DNA of 64,000 bases from Bacteroidota bacterium (lineage in GTDB: Bacteria; Bacteroidota; Bacteroidia; Chitinophagales; Chitinophagaceae), in the NCBI GenBank assembly GCA_016868815.1, contig VGFQ01000004.1:62001-126000 (forward strand), read 5' to 3'. The notes beneath the pieces are model-generated. The model was not told the DNA's origin, searched no databases, and was given only the letters and a program-made list of their open reading frames with translations. The translations under genes and the position numbers were made by a program. Positions 17,189 through 26,460 of the stretch are shown here, one piece after another (position 1 is the first letter of the stretch; every line of letters starts with the position of its first letter).

Positions 17189-18631
17189 ATGCGCAAAATG
17201 ACCCTTCGACACACCCTGTTGTTGGTTTTTTTCATCGGCATGGCATCCTGCAGAAAGGAGTTTCTAGAGGTGGTCCCTACCGGGCGGCTGATCGCAGAGA
17301 AGACCCTCGACTATGAACTGATGCTCAACAGTTCGGACCTGACCCTGTACAGTCTCGCCGGCTTTTATGCCATCCTCGGCGACGAGGTGGCCGCTCGGAA
17401 CCCTTTCTTCGGCACGCGTCCGGTGAAAGACCAGCGCCTCTTTCGATACGAGAACGATGTTTACAATCCCGGGGAGGACCCGACGGAGCTCACGGCCGTC
17501 ACCCGCACCCTTTACCTCGTCAACAAGATCATCAATGAAGTGATGGATTCTAAGGGCGGCACCGATGAGCAGAAGCGTGGGATCCGTGCTGAGGCGATGA
17601 CCTGCCGGGCATGGGTTTATCTCCACTTCGCAAATCTGTACACCAAGCCCTACAATCCTTCCACGGCCGCCAGCGATCCGGGTTTCCCCATCATCCGGGA
17701 GGCGGATATCAACAAGACGCCCTATGTGCGCTCCACCCTCAAGGAGCTCTACGATTTCATCGTGGGCGACCTCACCGCTGCCGTCCCCGATCTGCCCGTG
17801 ACCATCACCTCGCGGCATCGGGCCTCTCGGGTCGTGGCGAGTGCACTTCTGGCAAGGGCCTATCTCGCCATGGGGCGGCATGGAGAAGCCCTGATCGCCT
17901 CGGAGAACGCCATCGGCGCCCTTAGGGCAAATACGGGCATTGCCGCCCGGCTCTACGACTACAATATCGAGATGCTGACAGGTGGGGCACTCTTCTCCAC
18001 CACCATGGCCACCACCGGTCCCGCCCAGCCGACCCTTCCCAACCACATCGAAAGCGTCTACGGGAAGCAGGACATCAACGGCACGGTGGGCAGTACCGTC
18101 AACCATTTCATCATCACGCCACAGGTGGCCAGCCTCTACGGGGCAGCCGACCTCAGAAGGCGGTATTACTCCAACACAGGTCTGACCTATCCTGTGGGTG
18201 CTCTACGGAGGCTTGGCCCCTCCATTCAACCTACGGGCATGAACGTCCCGGAGATCTATTTGATGAGGGCAGAGGGGCGCGTACGTTCCAATAACTTGTA
18301 TGGAGCGGGGAGTGCTGCGGAAGACCTGCTGTTTCTGCGCCTCCGCCGCATGCCATCTGCCGCCGCCGCCGTGCCGGCCGGCATGACACAATCCCAGATG
18401 CTGCAATATGTGATGGATGAGCGACTGCGCGAACTCGCCTTTTCCGGTCTTCGCTGGTTCGATATGCGCAGAATGTCTGTTGACCCACAGTTCTCAGCGA
18501 TCAACCGCTCCCATGTCCTCTACTTCGCTGACGGCAGCACGCAGAACTATCCCCTCCGGCCGGAGCGGCTCACGCTTCGCATACCCCCGCGCATCCTGAA
18601 CGACAATCCGGGCATGCAAGACAATCCATAA
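17189..18631 (+). CDS. SusD/RagB family nutrient-binding lipoprotein
   Basis: The 480-residue product has a lipoprotein signal peptide (LVFFIGMASC, lipid-bearing Cys at about 21) followed by FLEVVPTGRL, the usual SusD start. TPR-like helices cover the middle (EAMTCRAWVYLHFANLY, LLARAYLAMGRH), and the C-terminal part has the family-typical MDERLRELAFSGLRWFDMRR. SusD proteins sit as lids on SusC at the cell surface and bind the nutrient. The gene lies between SusC and a secreted metalloprotease on the same strand. The ligand cannot be read from sequence. Confidence 0.95.
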   Translation: MRKMTLRHTLLLVFFIGMASCRKEFLEVVPTGRLIAEKTLDYELMLNSSDLTLYSLAGFYAILGDEVAARNPFFGTRPVKDQRLFRYENDVYNPGEDPTELTAVTRTLYLVNKIINEVMDSKGGTDEQKRGIRAEAMTCRAWVYLHFANLYTKPYNPSTAASDPGFPIIREADINKTPYVRSTLKELYDFIVGDLTAAVPDLPVTITSRHRASRVVASALLARAYLAMGRHGEALIASENAIGALRANTGIAARLYDYNIEMLTGGALFSTTMATTGPAQPTLPNHIESVYGKQDINGTVGSTVNHFIITPQVASLYGAADLRRRYYSNTGLTYPVGALRRLGPSIQPTGMNVPEIYLMRAEGRVRSNNLYGAGSAAEDLLFLRLRRMPSAAAAVPAGMTQSQMLQYVMDERLRELAFSGLRWFDMRRMSVDPQFSAINRSHVLYFADGSTQNYPLRPERLTLRIPPRILNDNPGMQDNP

Positions 18632-18677
18632 ATGGAACCCAACATCATCCCAACAACCTACCCATAACAAAGCCCCC

Positions 18678-21257
18678 ATGAACGCGGACTCCATCTTCAA
18701 GCCATTCCTACTGGCAGCCCTTTTCAGTACCTCTCTTGTCCTGCAGGCACAACAACCGCCTCCCGGAGCTATGGCAGCGCGTGCCGACACGTCATCCCGC
18801 CCCGCCAGTCCCAACGCCAGACAGACGCCCGCTGGTCCTAGGCCCTTTGCGGAGGTCATCACGAAGAAGGCGGTGACCGACAAGGGCATGTTCACCGTGC
18901 ACAAGGTGGACGATAAGTATTTCTTCGAACTGCCAGACAGCCTGATGATGCGAGAGATCTTGGTGGTGAACCGGGTCTCCAAAGCACCGGCCGGACTCCA
19001 GGGCTCGCCACTCAACTACGCCGGTGACCAGCTCAGCCAGAAGGTCGTGCGTTTCGAGAAGGGCCCTTCCAACAAGGTATTTCTGCGGACGATCTCCTAT
19101 GCCGACTATACGCCTGACTCGACCTCGCCCATGTTCCGGTCGGTAAACAACTCAAATCTCCAACCCATCACCGCCAGTTTCGACATCCGGGCCTTCACCA
19201 TGGATTCCGGGGCCTCTGTCATCGAGACCACGGAGCTGATCAATGGCGACAACGAGGTGTTCTATCTAGCCAACGGCCTGAAGACATCGGCCCGGATCGG
19301 CGCCCTACAGGCCGACAGGTCCTACGTCACTTCCGTGAAGTCATACCCCGTCAACGTCGAAGTCAAGGCAGTCAAGAGCTACGCCATGTCGCAGTCGCCC
19401 TCCGGAGGTGGACTGTCGGGCATTCTGGCCAATGCCGGCACCCCCCCCAACATCACCACAGAGCTGAACAGCTCCTGGCTGCTTCTGCCCAAGACGCCCA
19501 TGCAGTCGCGCTACTTCGACCCGCGCGTGGGATATTTCGAGGTAGGGTATACCGACTACGACCTCAACCCCCAGGGCATCAAGGAGGTTTCCCTAATCAA
19601 GCGCTGGAGACTCGAACCCCGTCTGGCCGATATGGAAAAGTATCGCAAGGGGGAACTGGTGGAACCCGAGAAGCCCATTGTCTTCTATATCGACCCCACC
19701 ACGCCCGAGAAGTGGATACCTTATCTGATCCAAGGGGTCAACGACTGGCAGAAGGCCTTCGAGAAGGCGGGCTTTCGCAATGCCATCCAGGCCAGGAGGG
19801 CTCCCTCCAAACAGGAGAATCCCGATTGGAGCCTGGAAGATGCCCGGCATTCAGCGATCGTCTACAAGCCGTCATCGACACCGAACGCCAGCGGACCCAG
19901 CATTGCAGACCCGCGCAGCGGGGAGATCATGGAAAGCCATATCAACTGGTACCACAACGTGATGCTCCTACTGCGCAACTGGTACTTTATACAGGCATCC
20001 CCCAACGACCCGGGTGCGAGGAAGATGGAGTTCGACGACGAACTGATGGGGCAGCTCATCCGCTTTGTATCGTCGCATGAAGTCGGACATACGCTCGGCC
20101 TGCGGCATAATTTCGGTGCCAGCGCCTCTGTGCCGGTGGAGAAGCTGCGCGACAAAGTCTGGGTGGAGACCAATGGCCATACACCCTCCATCATGGACTA
20201 TGCTCGTTTCAACTATGTCGCACAACCCGAGGACGGCATCACCCGTGCGGGCATCTTCCCGCGGATCGGCCCCTATGACGAATGGGCCATCGAATGGGGC
20301 TATCGCCGATTCCCCGACTGGGGCGGCCCACGTCAGGAAAAGGCCCAACTCAACACCTGGGTCATCGACCGTCTCAAAGACAAGAGGCTCTGGTTCGGTG
20401 ATGGCGAGACCTATCGGGACGACCCGAGGAACCTCACCGAGCAGGTTGGTGATGACGCGGTGAAGGGCAGCGTCTACGGCATCCAAAACCTGCAACGCAT
20501 CATGCCCAAGCTGATCGAATGGACAAAAAAACCAGCCGAAGGGTACGAAGGACTGACCACGATGTACGGGGAACTCGTGCGCCAATTCGAAAGGTATAAC
20601 GGCCACGTCATCGCCCGGATCGGTGGCCTGAGGCGCACCCCCCGGACCGTCGATGAATCAGGGCCCGTCTTTGAACCGGAGAGCCGCGTCGGTCAGAAAG
20701 AGGCCATACGGCACCTCAACCGCCATCTATTCCAGACACCGGCCTGGCTGCTCCATGCGGATGTCTTCCAACGGACAGGTAAAAACGGATTGGAGACGGT
20801 GGGAAGCCTCCAGGAAAGTGCGCTGCGGAGCATCCTAAAACGGCCAAGGCTGGATAACCTGGTCAAGGCGAACACCCTCTCCCGGCAGGCCGAGCCCTAC
20901 CCGGTATACGAACTACTTGACGACCTAAAAGCGGGGATCTGGAACGAACTCACGACTTCGGCACCGATAGATGTGTACCGTCGTCAGTTGCAGCAGGTAT
21001 ACCTAGAGCGTCTGGATGCGATCATCAACTCGAAGCAGATCACCCCCACGGGAGACCTTGCTGTATTGGCGAGTTTACTCGCCAGCCAGGGTGACCCCGA
21101 TGGAGTAGATGTCACCGCCTCTGTCCGGCACCACTTAAAGGCCCTGCAATCCGACGTAAGAAGGGCGGGGAAAACGGCAACCGACCGACTCACGCGCATC
21201 CATCTGGAGGACATGGACCGACGAATTACAAAATCCCTGAAGCCGGACGAAAAATAA
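18678..21257 (+). CDS. Secreted zinc-dependent metalloprotease (DUF5117/DUF4953 type)
   Basis: The 859-residue protein has a signal peptide (LLAALFSTSLVLQAQ), an N-terminal DUF5118-like segment (GMFTVHKVDDKYFFELPDSL), a DUF5117 region, and an M10-like catalytic domain: VNDWQKAFEKAGF near 350 and the zinc motif HEVGHTLGLRH near residues 467-477, with three His ligands and the catalytic Glu intact. A met-turn-like SIMDY follows. This large Bacteroidota family is secreted or surface-bound and proteolytic. It lies 46 bases after SusD on the same strand, so it likely cuts protein for the SusCD importer. Its 3' end converges with the sigma gene across 8 bases. Confidence 0.92.
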   Translation: MNADSIFKPFLLAALFSTSLVLQAQQPPPGAMAARADTSSRPASPNARQTPAGPRPFAEVITKKAVTDKGMFTVHKVDDKYFFELPDSLMMREILVVNRVSKAPAGLQGSPLNYAGDQLSQKVVRFEKGPSNKVFLRTISYADYTPDSTSPMFRSVNNSNLQPITASFDIRAFTMDSGASVIETTELINGDNEVFYLANGLKTSARIGALQADRSYVTSVKSYPVNVEVKAVKSYAMSQSPSGGGLSGILANAGTPPNITTELNSSWLLLPKTPMQSRYFDPRVGYFEVGYTDYDLNPQGIKEVSLIKRWRLEPRLADMEKYRKGELVEPEKPIVFYIDPTTPEKWIPYLIQGVNDWQKAFEKAGFRNAIQARRAPSKQENPDWSLEDARHSAIVYKPSSTPNASGPSIADPRSGEIMESHINWYHNVMLLLRNWYFIQASPNDPGARKMEFDDELMGQLIRFVSSHEVGHTLGLRHNFGASASVPVEKLRDKVWVETNGHTPSIMDYARFNYVAQPEDGITRAGIFPRIGPYDEWAIEWGYRRFPDWGGPRQEKAQLNTWVIDRLKDKRLWFGDGETYRDDPRNLTEQVGDDAVKGSVYGIQNLQRIMPKLIEWTKKPAEGYEGLTTMYGELVRQFERYNGHVIARIGGLRRTPRTVDESGPVFEPESRVGQKEAIRHLNRHLFQTPAWLLHADVFQRTGKNGLETVGSLQESALRSILKRPRLDNLVKANTLSRQAEPYPVYELLDDLKAGIWNELTTSAPIDVYRRQLQQVYLERLDAIINSKQITPTGDLAVLASLLASQGDPDGVDVTASVRHHLKALQSDVRRAGKTATDRLTRIHLEDMDRRITKSLKPDEK

Positions 21258-21265
21258 GAGACCCA

Positions 21266-21871
21266 TCAAAGAGCCCCATACCACACCGATAGGATGACGC
21301 TCTTGAAGGTTATCATATCGGTGTGTTCGCGGGTGAACCTGCGGATGGAATCCATTGCCCCGGAAAGATATTCCTTCACCGTATTTTTCGAGATCTCCAT
21401 GATGCCTGCGGCTTCCTCGTAGGTCTTCCTCTGCAGCTTGCAGAGGAAGAAAGCTTGTCGCCGTCGGGCGGAGAGGCCGGCGACACCGTCTTCCACCAAT
21501 GCCCATCGCTGCTCGAAAACGGTTGCGTAGGCTGTATGCTCCTTCCTGTCTCTGATTGCGTGCAATGCTCTCGCAGTGACTTGCTTTCGCTTCAGATTGT
21601 TTATGCAGCGGTTGTGGCAGGTGACGAACAACCAGCTGCCAATCGATTCCCTGTCCGCCAGCCTACCACGGCTTTGCCATAGGGATAGGAAGGTCTCTTG
21701 CACGATGTCTTCAGCATCGATCTTGTCTTTTAACAACATGCAAGCATTGCGGTAGACCGCTGGAAAGTAGAGGCGGTAGAGGTCGTCGAAGGCCTTTCTG
21801 TCGCCATTGGCCATCCGATCCAACAGCAAACTTTCCCTCCCAAGACCCTCCAAATCATTTGTATCGTTCAT
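21266..21871 (-). CDS. ECF-type RNA polymerase sigma-70 factor
   Basis: The 201-residue protein has region 2 at about 25-90 (YFPAVYRNACMLLKDKIDAE, then DIVQETFLSLW) and region 4 at about 130-185 (LSARRRQAFFLCKLQRKTYE, then AAGIMEISKNTVKEYLSGA, the helix-turn-helix). Length fits Bacteroidota ECF factors of the SusCD regulatory group. The usual order in this group is sigma-FecR-SusC-SusD in one direction; here the sigma gene is about 9 kb away at the other end, convergent with the metalloprotease. Partnership with the FecR gene at 12223-13425 is inferred from being the only such pair in the window. Confidence 0.93.
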   Translation of the reverse strand: MNDTNDLEGLGRESLLLDRMANGDRKAFDDLYRLYFPAVYRNACMLLKDKIDAEDIVQETFLSLWQSRGRLADRESIGSWLFVTCHNRCINNLKRKQVTARALHAIRDRKEHTAYATVFEQRWALVEDGVAGLSARRRQAFFLCKLQRKTYEEAAGIMEISKNTVKEYLSGAMDSIRRFTREHTDMITFKSVILSVWYGAL

Positions 21872-22094
21872 GGAGTGAATATAAGTATTTTAAAACATTC
21901 ATTTCATCGCATGAAGACGTGAAAGATGTATAAGGTCATTAATTGAAAAGGATGGCACCCATTGCGACGCCTTCCAGTATCAATGTCTGATTGTCTGTGC
22001 AGCCGACTATCCTCAAATCTCTTGTCTGGCATGCCCCACTCTATAGTCCATCTTGAAGGATTATAACTAATTTTACTGCTGATAAACATTTCAG

Positions 22095-22559
22095 ATGCAC
22101 AAGAGCTTTGCTATTACATGGCTGCTGACCATTGCCTGCATGGCCAGTCTTCCGGTGGCCGCACAAGTGCAGCATCCCGTGAAGTGGGCATATATGGCCC
22201 GGCCGAAAGGCCCGGGCAAGTATGAGGTCGTCGCCAAGGCGACCCTGGAGAAAGGCTGGCATCTCTACTCGCAGACCACACCCGACGGAGGACCCATTCC
22301 TACTTCTTTCCGGTTCACCAAGAACCCGTTGGTAGACCTAACAGGTTCGGTCAAAGAGGTGGGGAAGCTAGAGAAGCACCATGAAAAGCTCTTCGGCGTC
22401 GACGTCCACCAGTTCTCGCGGGAGGTGTCATTTGTCCAGGTGGTCATGCTAAAAGGAAAGGTGAAGACCAATGTTAGCGGCTCGGTCGAATATATGCTGT
22501 GCAACGACAAAGAGTGCCTGCCGCCTACGACAAAAGACTTCTCGGTCGTGTTAAAGTAA
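22095..22559 (+). CDS. Free-standing DsbD N-terminal (alpha) domain protein
   Basis: The 154-residue periplasmic protein has a signal peptide (to about 24, PVAAQ) and the DsbD_N immunoglobulin-like fold: WHLYSQTTPDGGPIPTSFRF and, near the C-terminus, VEYMLCNDKECLPPT with the Cys pair used for thiol exchange. In DsbD this domain passes electrons from the membrane domain to periplasmic acceptors. It is followed after 9 bases by the full-length DsbD gene on the same strand. Having a separate copy is common in Bacteroidota and suggests it is the working electron carrier here. Confidence 0.88.
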   Translation: MHKSFAITWLLTIACMASLPVAAQVQHPVKWAYMARPKGPGKYEVVAKATLEKGWHLYSQTTPDGGPIPTSFRFTKNPLVDLTGSVKEVGKLEKHHEKLFGVDVHQFSREVSFVQVVMLKGKVKTNVSGSVEYMLCNDKECLPPTTKDFSVVLK

Positions 22560-22568
22560 GCCATCCCC

Positions 22569-24563
22569 ATGAGGCCAATCTGTCTGCTGCTGGCCATCGT
22601 CCTGGCTGCAGCCTTTACCGCTGTAAAGGCCCAGGAAAAGGCCCCGCTGGCCTTTCGCTTCGCACAGGAGCGGTTGGACGACAGTATGGTCGTCCTGTCG
22701 ATGCATGTCGGGATCGGCCCCCAGGCAAGACTGTATGCGCTGGCTTCCTCTCCCTCAGAGGCGTTGTATTCCGAGCTGATCTTCGACAGCCTCTCTGCCG
22801 TGCGCTTGAAGGGGGCTCCCAGGGTGACAGGCCCTCTGAGTCGGGAAAGGGATGCAGACCTGGACGCTGAGGTCTCCTTTCATACCGACTCTGTCGTATG
22901 GCAGCAGTCGGTCCGGGCCCTGCGCTCCGACAGTCTAGTCATCCGCGGTTCCCTGCGCTATATCTGCAAGACTGGCCCCTCTTTCGTCAACGGGGAGGAG
23001 TCTTTTCGTTTCAGCCTGCTGCCCGAGCCAGCCTCGCTGTCGGCCGGCAGCACCGCCTGGAGGGAAGCCTCGCTGTGGTGGGTCTTCTTCGCCGCCTTCG
23101 CTGGGGGGCTGCTAGCCCTGCTGACACCTTGCGTCTACTCGATGATCCCCGTGACGGTGAGTTTCTTCACCAATCGGAGCACCGACCGGGCTCAAGGCAT
23201 CCGAAATGCGATGTACTACGCCGTCTCCATCGTGGGCATCTTTACACTGCTAGGCTTTCTGATCACCGTTGTCTTTGGCCCGGCTGCGCTGAATAACCTC
23301 GCTACCAACTGGCTCGCCAACCTATTTTTCTTTGTCCTATTCCTAGTGTTTGGCATCTCCTTCCTCGGTGCGTTCGACATCAACCTGCCGGCCTCCTGGA
23401 TGAACCGCTCCGATGCAAGGGCGGGCACCACCAGTTTTGGGGGTATCTTTTTCATGGCTTTGACGCTGGTGTTGGTGTCATTCTCCTGCACCGGCCCGAT
23501 CATTGGCAACCTGCTGGTGTTGGCTGCCCGCGGCAGCTATCTGGGTCCGCTGGTGGGTATGTTTGGCTTCTCTCTGGCACTGGCCTTGCCGTTTGCACTG
23601 TTCGCCTTCTTCCCAAGCAAACTGAACATCCTTGGCAAGGCGGGGGGATGGCTGAACGCGGTGAAGGTGTCGCTGGGATTCCTGGAGCTGGCGCTGGCCT
23701 TAAAATTCCTCTCGAATGCCGATTTGGTGAAGGGATGGCGGCTGTTGGACCGTGAGGTATTCCTTTCCCTCTGGATCGTCCTCTTCCTCCTTCTGGGCAT
23801 CTATCTGCTGGGCAAGCTGAAGTTCCACCACGACGATGAGCTGCCGAAGAACGACTTCGGCCTGCCCTATCTAAGTGTGACACGCCTTTTCTTCGCCATC
23901 GCCTCGCTGTCGTTCGCGGCCTATATGGTCCCGGGTCTCTGGGGCGCCCCGCTGAAGGCCATAGGCGCCTTCCTGCCACCGATGGGCACACAAGACTATA
24001 TCCTGTCGACCGCCCAGACCGGCAAGAGTATACCGCCATCCTCAAACGCTGGAGAGGCTGCGCTGCCACACCCGGTGAAGTATTACGAGCGCATGCGCAT
24101 CTATGAGCCTGAGGTGGTACGCACCTATGGCATGACAACCTATTTCGACTACGAGGAGGCGTTGTCGGTGGCACGAAAGCTCAAAAAGCCACTGATGCTT
24201 GATTTCACCGGCATCAACTGCGTCAACTGCCGGAAGATGGAGGCAGAGGTATGGAGTGATCCAGAGGTGATGCGCCGCCTCAAAGAAGATTTTGTGATTG
24301 TCTCGTTGTATGTAGATGTACAGGACATTGAGCTTCCGGATGCGGAGCATTATTATTCTGAGGCCCTGGGCAAGAAGGTGATGACCTTAGGCGATAAGCA
24401 TGCCGACATGCAGGTCACACGCTTCCAGGCCAACAGCCAGCCTTACTATTTCTTCCTCGACAACAAAGAGCAGTGGCTATTATCCGAGGGGTATGGATAT
24501 GATCCTGATATTCTCCAGTTCATCCAGCTGCTGGATAGGGCGAAAGGCAGGTTTGTGCAGTAG
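22569..24563 (+). CDS. dsbD: DsbD-like thiol:disulfide interchange protein
   Basis: The 664-residue protein has a signal peptide, an N-terminal DsbD_N-like domain (20-150), eight or so membrane helices (about 170-470) with the two transmembrane cysteines in LTPCVYSMIP and SFSCTGPIIGN, and a C-terminal thioredoxin-like domain with the active site DFTGINCVNCRKME (CVNC). It moves electrons from cytoplasmic thioredoxin to the periplasm. Oddity: its own N-domain shows only one cysteine where the pair is expected (RYICKTGPSFVNGEE), whereas the separate protein just upstream keeps both. The two genes are surely one operon. Confidence 0.94.
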   Translation: MRPICLLLAIVLAAAFTAVKAQEKAPLAFRFAQERLDDSMVVLSMHVGIGPQARLYALASSPSEALYSELIFDSLSAVRLKGAPRVTGPLSRERDADLDAEVSFHTDSVVWQQSVRALRSDSLVIRGSLRYICKTGPSFVNGEESFRFSLLPEPASLSAGSTAWREASLWWVFFAAFAGGLLALLTPCVYSMIPVTVSFFTNRSTDRAQGIRNAMYYAVSIVGIFTLLGFLITVVFGPAALNNLATNWLANLFFFVLFLVFGISFLGAFDINLPASWMNRSDARAGTTSFGGIFFMALTLVLVSFSCTGPIIGNLLVLAARGSYLGPLVGMFGFSLALALPFALFAFFPSKLNILGKAGGWLNAVKVSLGFLELALALKFLSNADLVKGWRLLDREVFLSLWIVLFLLLGIYLLGKLKFHHDDELPKNDFGLPYLSVTRLFFAIASLSFAAYMVPGLWGAPLKAIGAFLPPMGTQDYILSTAQTGKSIPPSSNAGEAALPHPVKYYERMRIYEPEVVRTYGMTTYFDYEEALSVARKLKKPLMLDFTGINCVNCRKMEAEVWSDPEVMRRLKEDFVIVSLYVDVQDIELPDAEHYYSEALGKKVMTLGDKHADMQVTRFQANSQPYYFFLDNKEQWLLSEGYGYDPDILQFIQLLDRAKGRFVQ

Positions 24564-24692
24564 ATGTCCAATCGGCAGGTCTTCGACGCCGCTGCTGGCC
24601 TGCTGGGTGAGTAGATCGATCGGATGGCATGCATATGACCATGGACTGCTGAAGCCTTGGTCTTGGTGATGTGCCGACAAGGGGGCCTCTGC

Positions 24693-26273
24693 TCATTTTC
24701 CCTGTCCGTTTCGAAGTGCTATTCCGTTGCGCGTTCCATTGTGCTTTCCCTCTTCTATGGTGACTTTCCCATTGACGATGACATAGGGTATGCCGGCGGA
24801 GAACTGGTGCGGAGCTTCGAAGGTAGCGCGGTCTGACACTGTCTCGGGGTCGAAGACGACGATGTCTGCTTTGAAGCCTTCTTGTAGCAGTCCTCTTTCT
24901 TTGAGTCCGAACTTCTGTGCAGGCAGGGAAGTCATTCTCCGGATGGCTTCTTCGAAGCCGACCACCTGCTTTTCCCGCACGTAGCGGCCGAGTACCCGTG
25001 CATTGGTACCATAGCCGCGGGGGTGTGGCATGCCCCTTCCACTGCTGACGCCGCCGTCGGCGGCGGGCATGTTGAAGGGATATTTCATGAAGTGGACGAC
25101 GTCGTCTTCGTTCATGGTGTGGTATACCATCTGGGCGTTGGCGACGGAGAGCATGTCGAGGATGGTCTCTGCTTCTGGGCGGGCGCCTTTCTTACGGCCT
25201 TTGCGGAGGTTGATTTGGCTGATGTTCAAGCCGTTAACGGTGGAGTCTGGTGCATAGTTGGCGACGACGGCATAGCTGTAGTCTTTGTTTTTGCCTTTTC
25301 GTAGGCTTTCGACCATGCCGTCGACGACGCGGCGGCGGGTGGCGGGGTCTTTGGTGTGGGCGCGCAGTGAGTCGAGTCCACCGTCGAGTGCCCAGTCGGG
25401 AACGGTGACGGCCAGGTTGGTGCTGCTGGCAGTATAAGGATATTGGTCGATGGTCACTTCGATGCCTTCGCGTCGGGCTGCCTGGACCTGTTCGAGCGTC
25501 TGTGTCGAGCGCCCCCAGTTGGAGCGGCCGGCCACTTTGAAGTGGGAGATCTGGACTGGGATGTAGGCCTGTCGGCCGATGGCAAGGGCTTCTTCGATCG
25601 CTTCGGTGACGCGCGTGCCTTCATTGCGCATGTGGGTGGCGTATACGCCGCCCTGGGGAGCTGCTATGCGCGCCAGTCCTACGATCTCGTCTTTCTTTGA
25701 GTACATGCCGGGCAGGTAGATGAGTCCGGTCGAGAGGCCGACGGCTCCTGCTTCCATGGCTTTGGCCATCAGTTCTTCCATGCGCTGCTGTTCTTCGGGT
25801 GTGGGCTGCCGGTCGCCTAGGCCCATGGCCATGCGTCGTATCGTATTGTGTCCGGCTAGGGAGGCTACATTGATGGATGTCCCGACGCTGTCGATTTTCT
25901 TCAGGAAGTCTCCGAGGTCGTCTGCCGAGTTGCCGCAGTTGCCTGTGACGACGGTGGTGACGCCGTCGTGGATGTAGTTGTCGGCCGTGGGCCTTTCGAA
26001 GATGCCTCCTTCGATATGGGCATGGACGTCTATGAAGCCTGGCACTACGAAGCGGTTGGCGGCATCGATGATGCGGATGGCGTTGCGGGGCAGTTGTCGG
26101 CCGATCTGCAGGATGCGTCCCTGGTGGACGGCGACGTCTGCATAGTACCAGTTATTGCCAGTGCCATCGATCACGCGTCCACGGGTGATCAGCAGGTCGG
26201 GTGTTACCTGGCCGCTGACGGACAGCGAGAGCAACCATGCGATGGCGGGTAGGGTCCTGTAGCGTCGGTTCAT
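24693..26273 (-). CDS. Secreted N-acyl-D-amino-acid deacylase (D-aminoacylase family)
   Basis: The 526-residue amidohydrolase-superfamily enzyme starts with a signal peptide (MNRRYRTLPAIAWLLSLSVSG). Zinc-site features are PGFIDVHAHIEGG (HxH), TVVTGNCGNS with the metal-binding Cys typical of D-aminoacylases, and downstream VQISHFKVAGRSNWG. The C-terminal FKADIVVFDPETVSDRATF is the small beta-domain common to the family. It removes acyl groups from N-acyl-D-amino acids or D-dipeptides, probably in the periplasm. A TTG-N22-TATCTTTT promoter-like pair precedes it on the minus strand. Substrate chirality is assigned from family only. Confidence 0.88.
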   Translation of the reverse strand: MNRRYRTLPAIAWLLSLSVSGQVTPDLLITRGRVIDGTGNNWYYADVAVHQGRILQIGRQLPRNAIRIIDAANRFVVPGFIDVHAHIEGGIFERPTADNYIHDGVTTVVTGNCGNSADDLGDFLKKIDSVGTSINVASLAGHNTIRRMAMGLGDRQPTPEEQQRMEELMAKAMEAGAVGLSTGLIYLPGMYSKKDEIVGLARIAAPQGGVYATHMRNEGTRVTEAIEEALAIGRQAYIPVQISHFKVAGRSNWGRSTQTLEQVQAARREGIEVTIDQYPYTASSTNLAVTVPDWALDGGLDSLRAHTKDPATRRRVVDGMVESLRKGKNKDYSYAVVANYAPDSTVNGLNISQINLRKGRKKGARPEAETILDMLSVANAQMVYHTMNEDDVVHFMKYPFNMPAADGGVSSGRGMPHPRGYGTNARVLGRYVREKQVVGFEEAIRRMTSLPAQKFGLKERGLLQEGFKADIVVFDPETVSDRATFEAPHQFSAGIPYVIVNGKVTIEEGKHNGTRNGIALRNGQGK

Positions 26274-26439
26274 AAGGTTGAAAAGATACGAAGCTACACG
26301 GGAAGTTTAGCAAGGATTCAGGTCCCGGTCTTCTGTCTGTCTGGACACCCCAGCGGTGGAGGTCTTACCAGGGGCTGATCCACCGTCTATGCTTAAAGGA
26401 GATCTGGCGATCACATGATGGGTACAAGGAGGGCTTTTC

Positions 26440-26447
26440 TATTTTTG
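26440..26447 (+). promoter_or_regulatory. -7 element of the short asparaginase gene
   Basis: TATTTTTG matches TAnnTTTG and lies 13 bases before the ATG at 26461. No convincing -33 box was found. Confidence 0.4.
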
Positions 26448-26460
26448 TAGAAATTCACGA

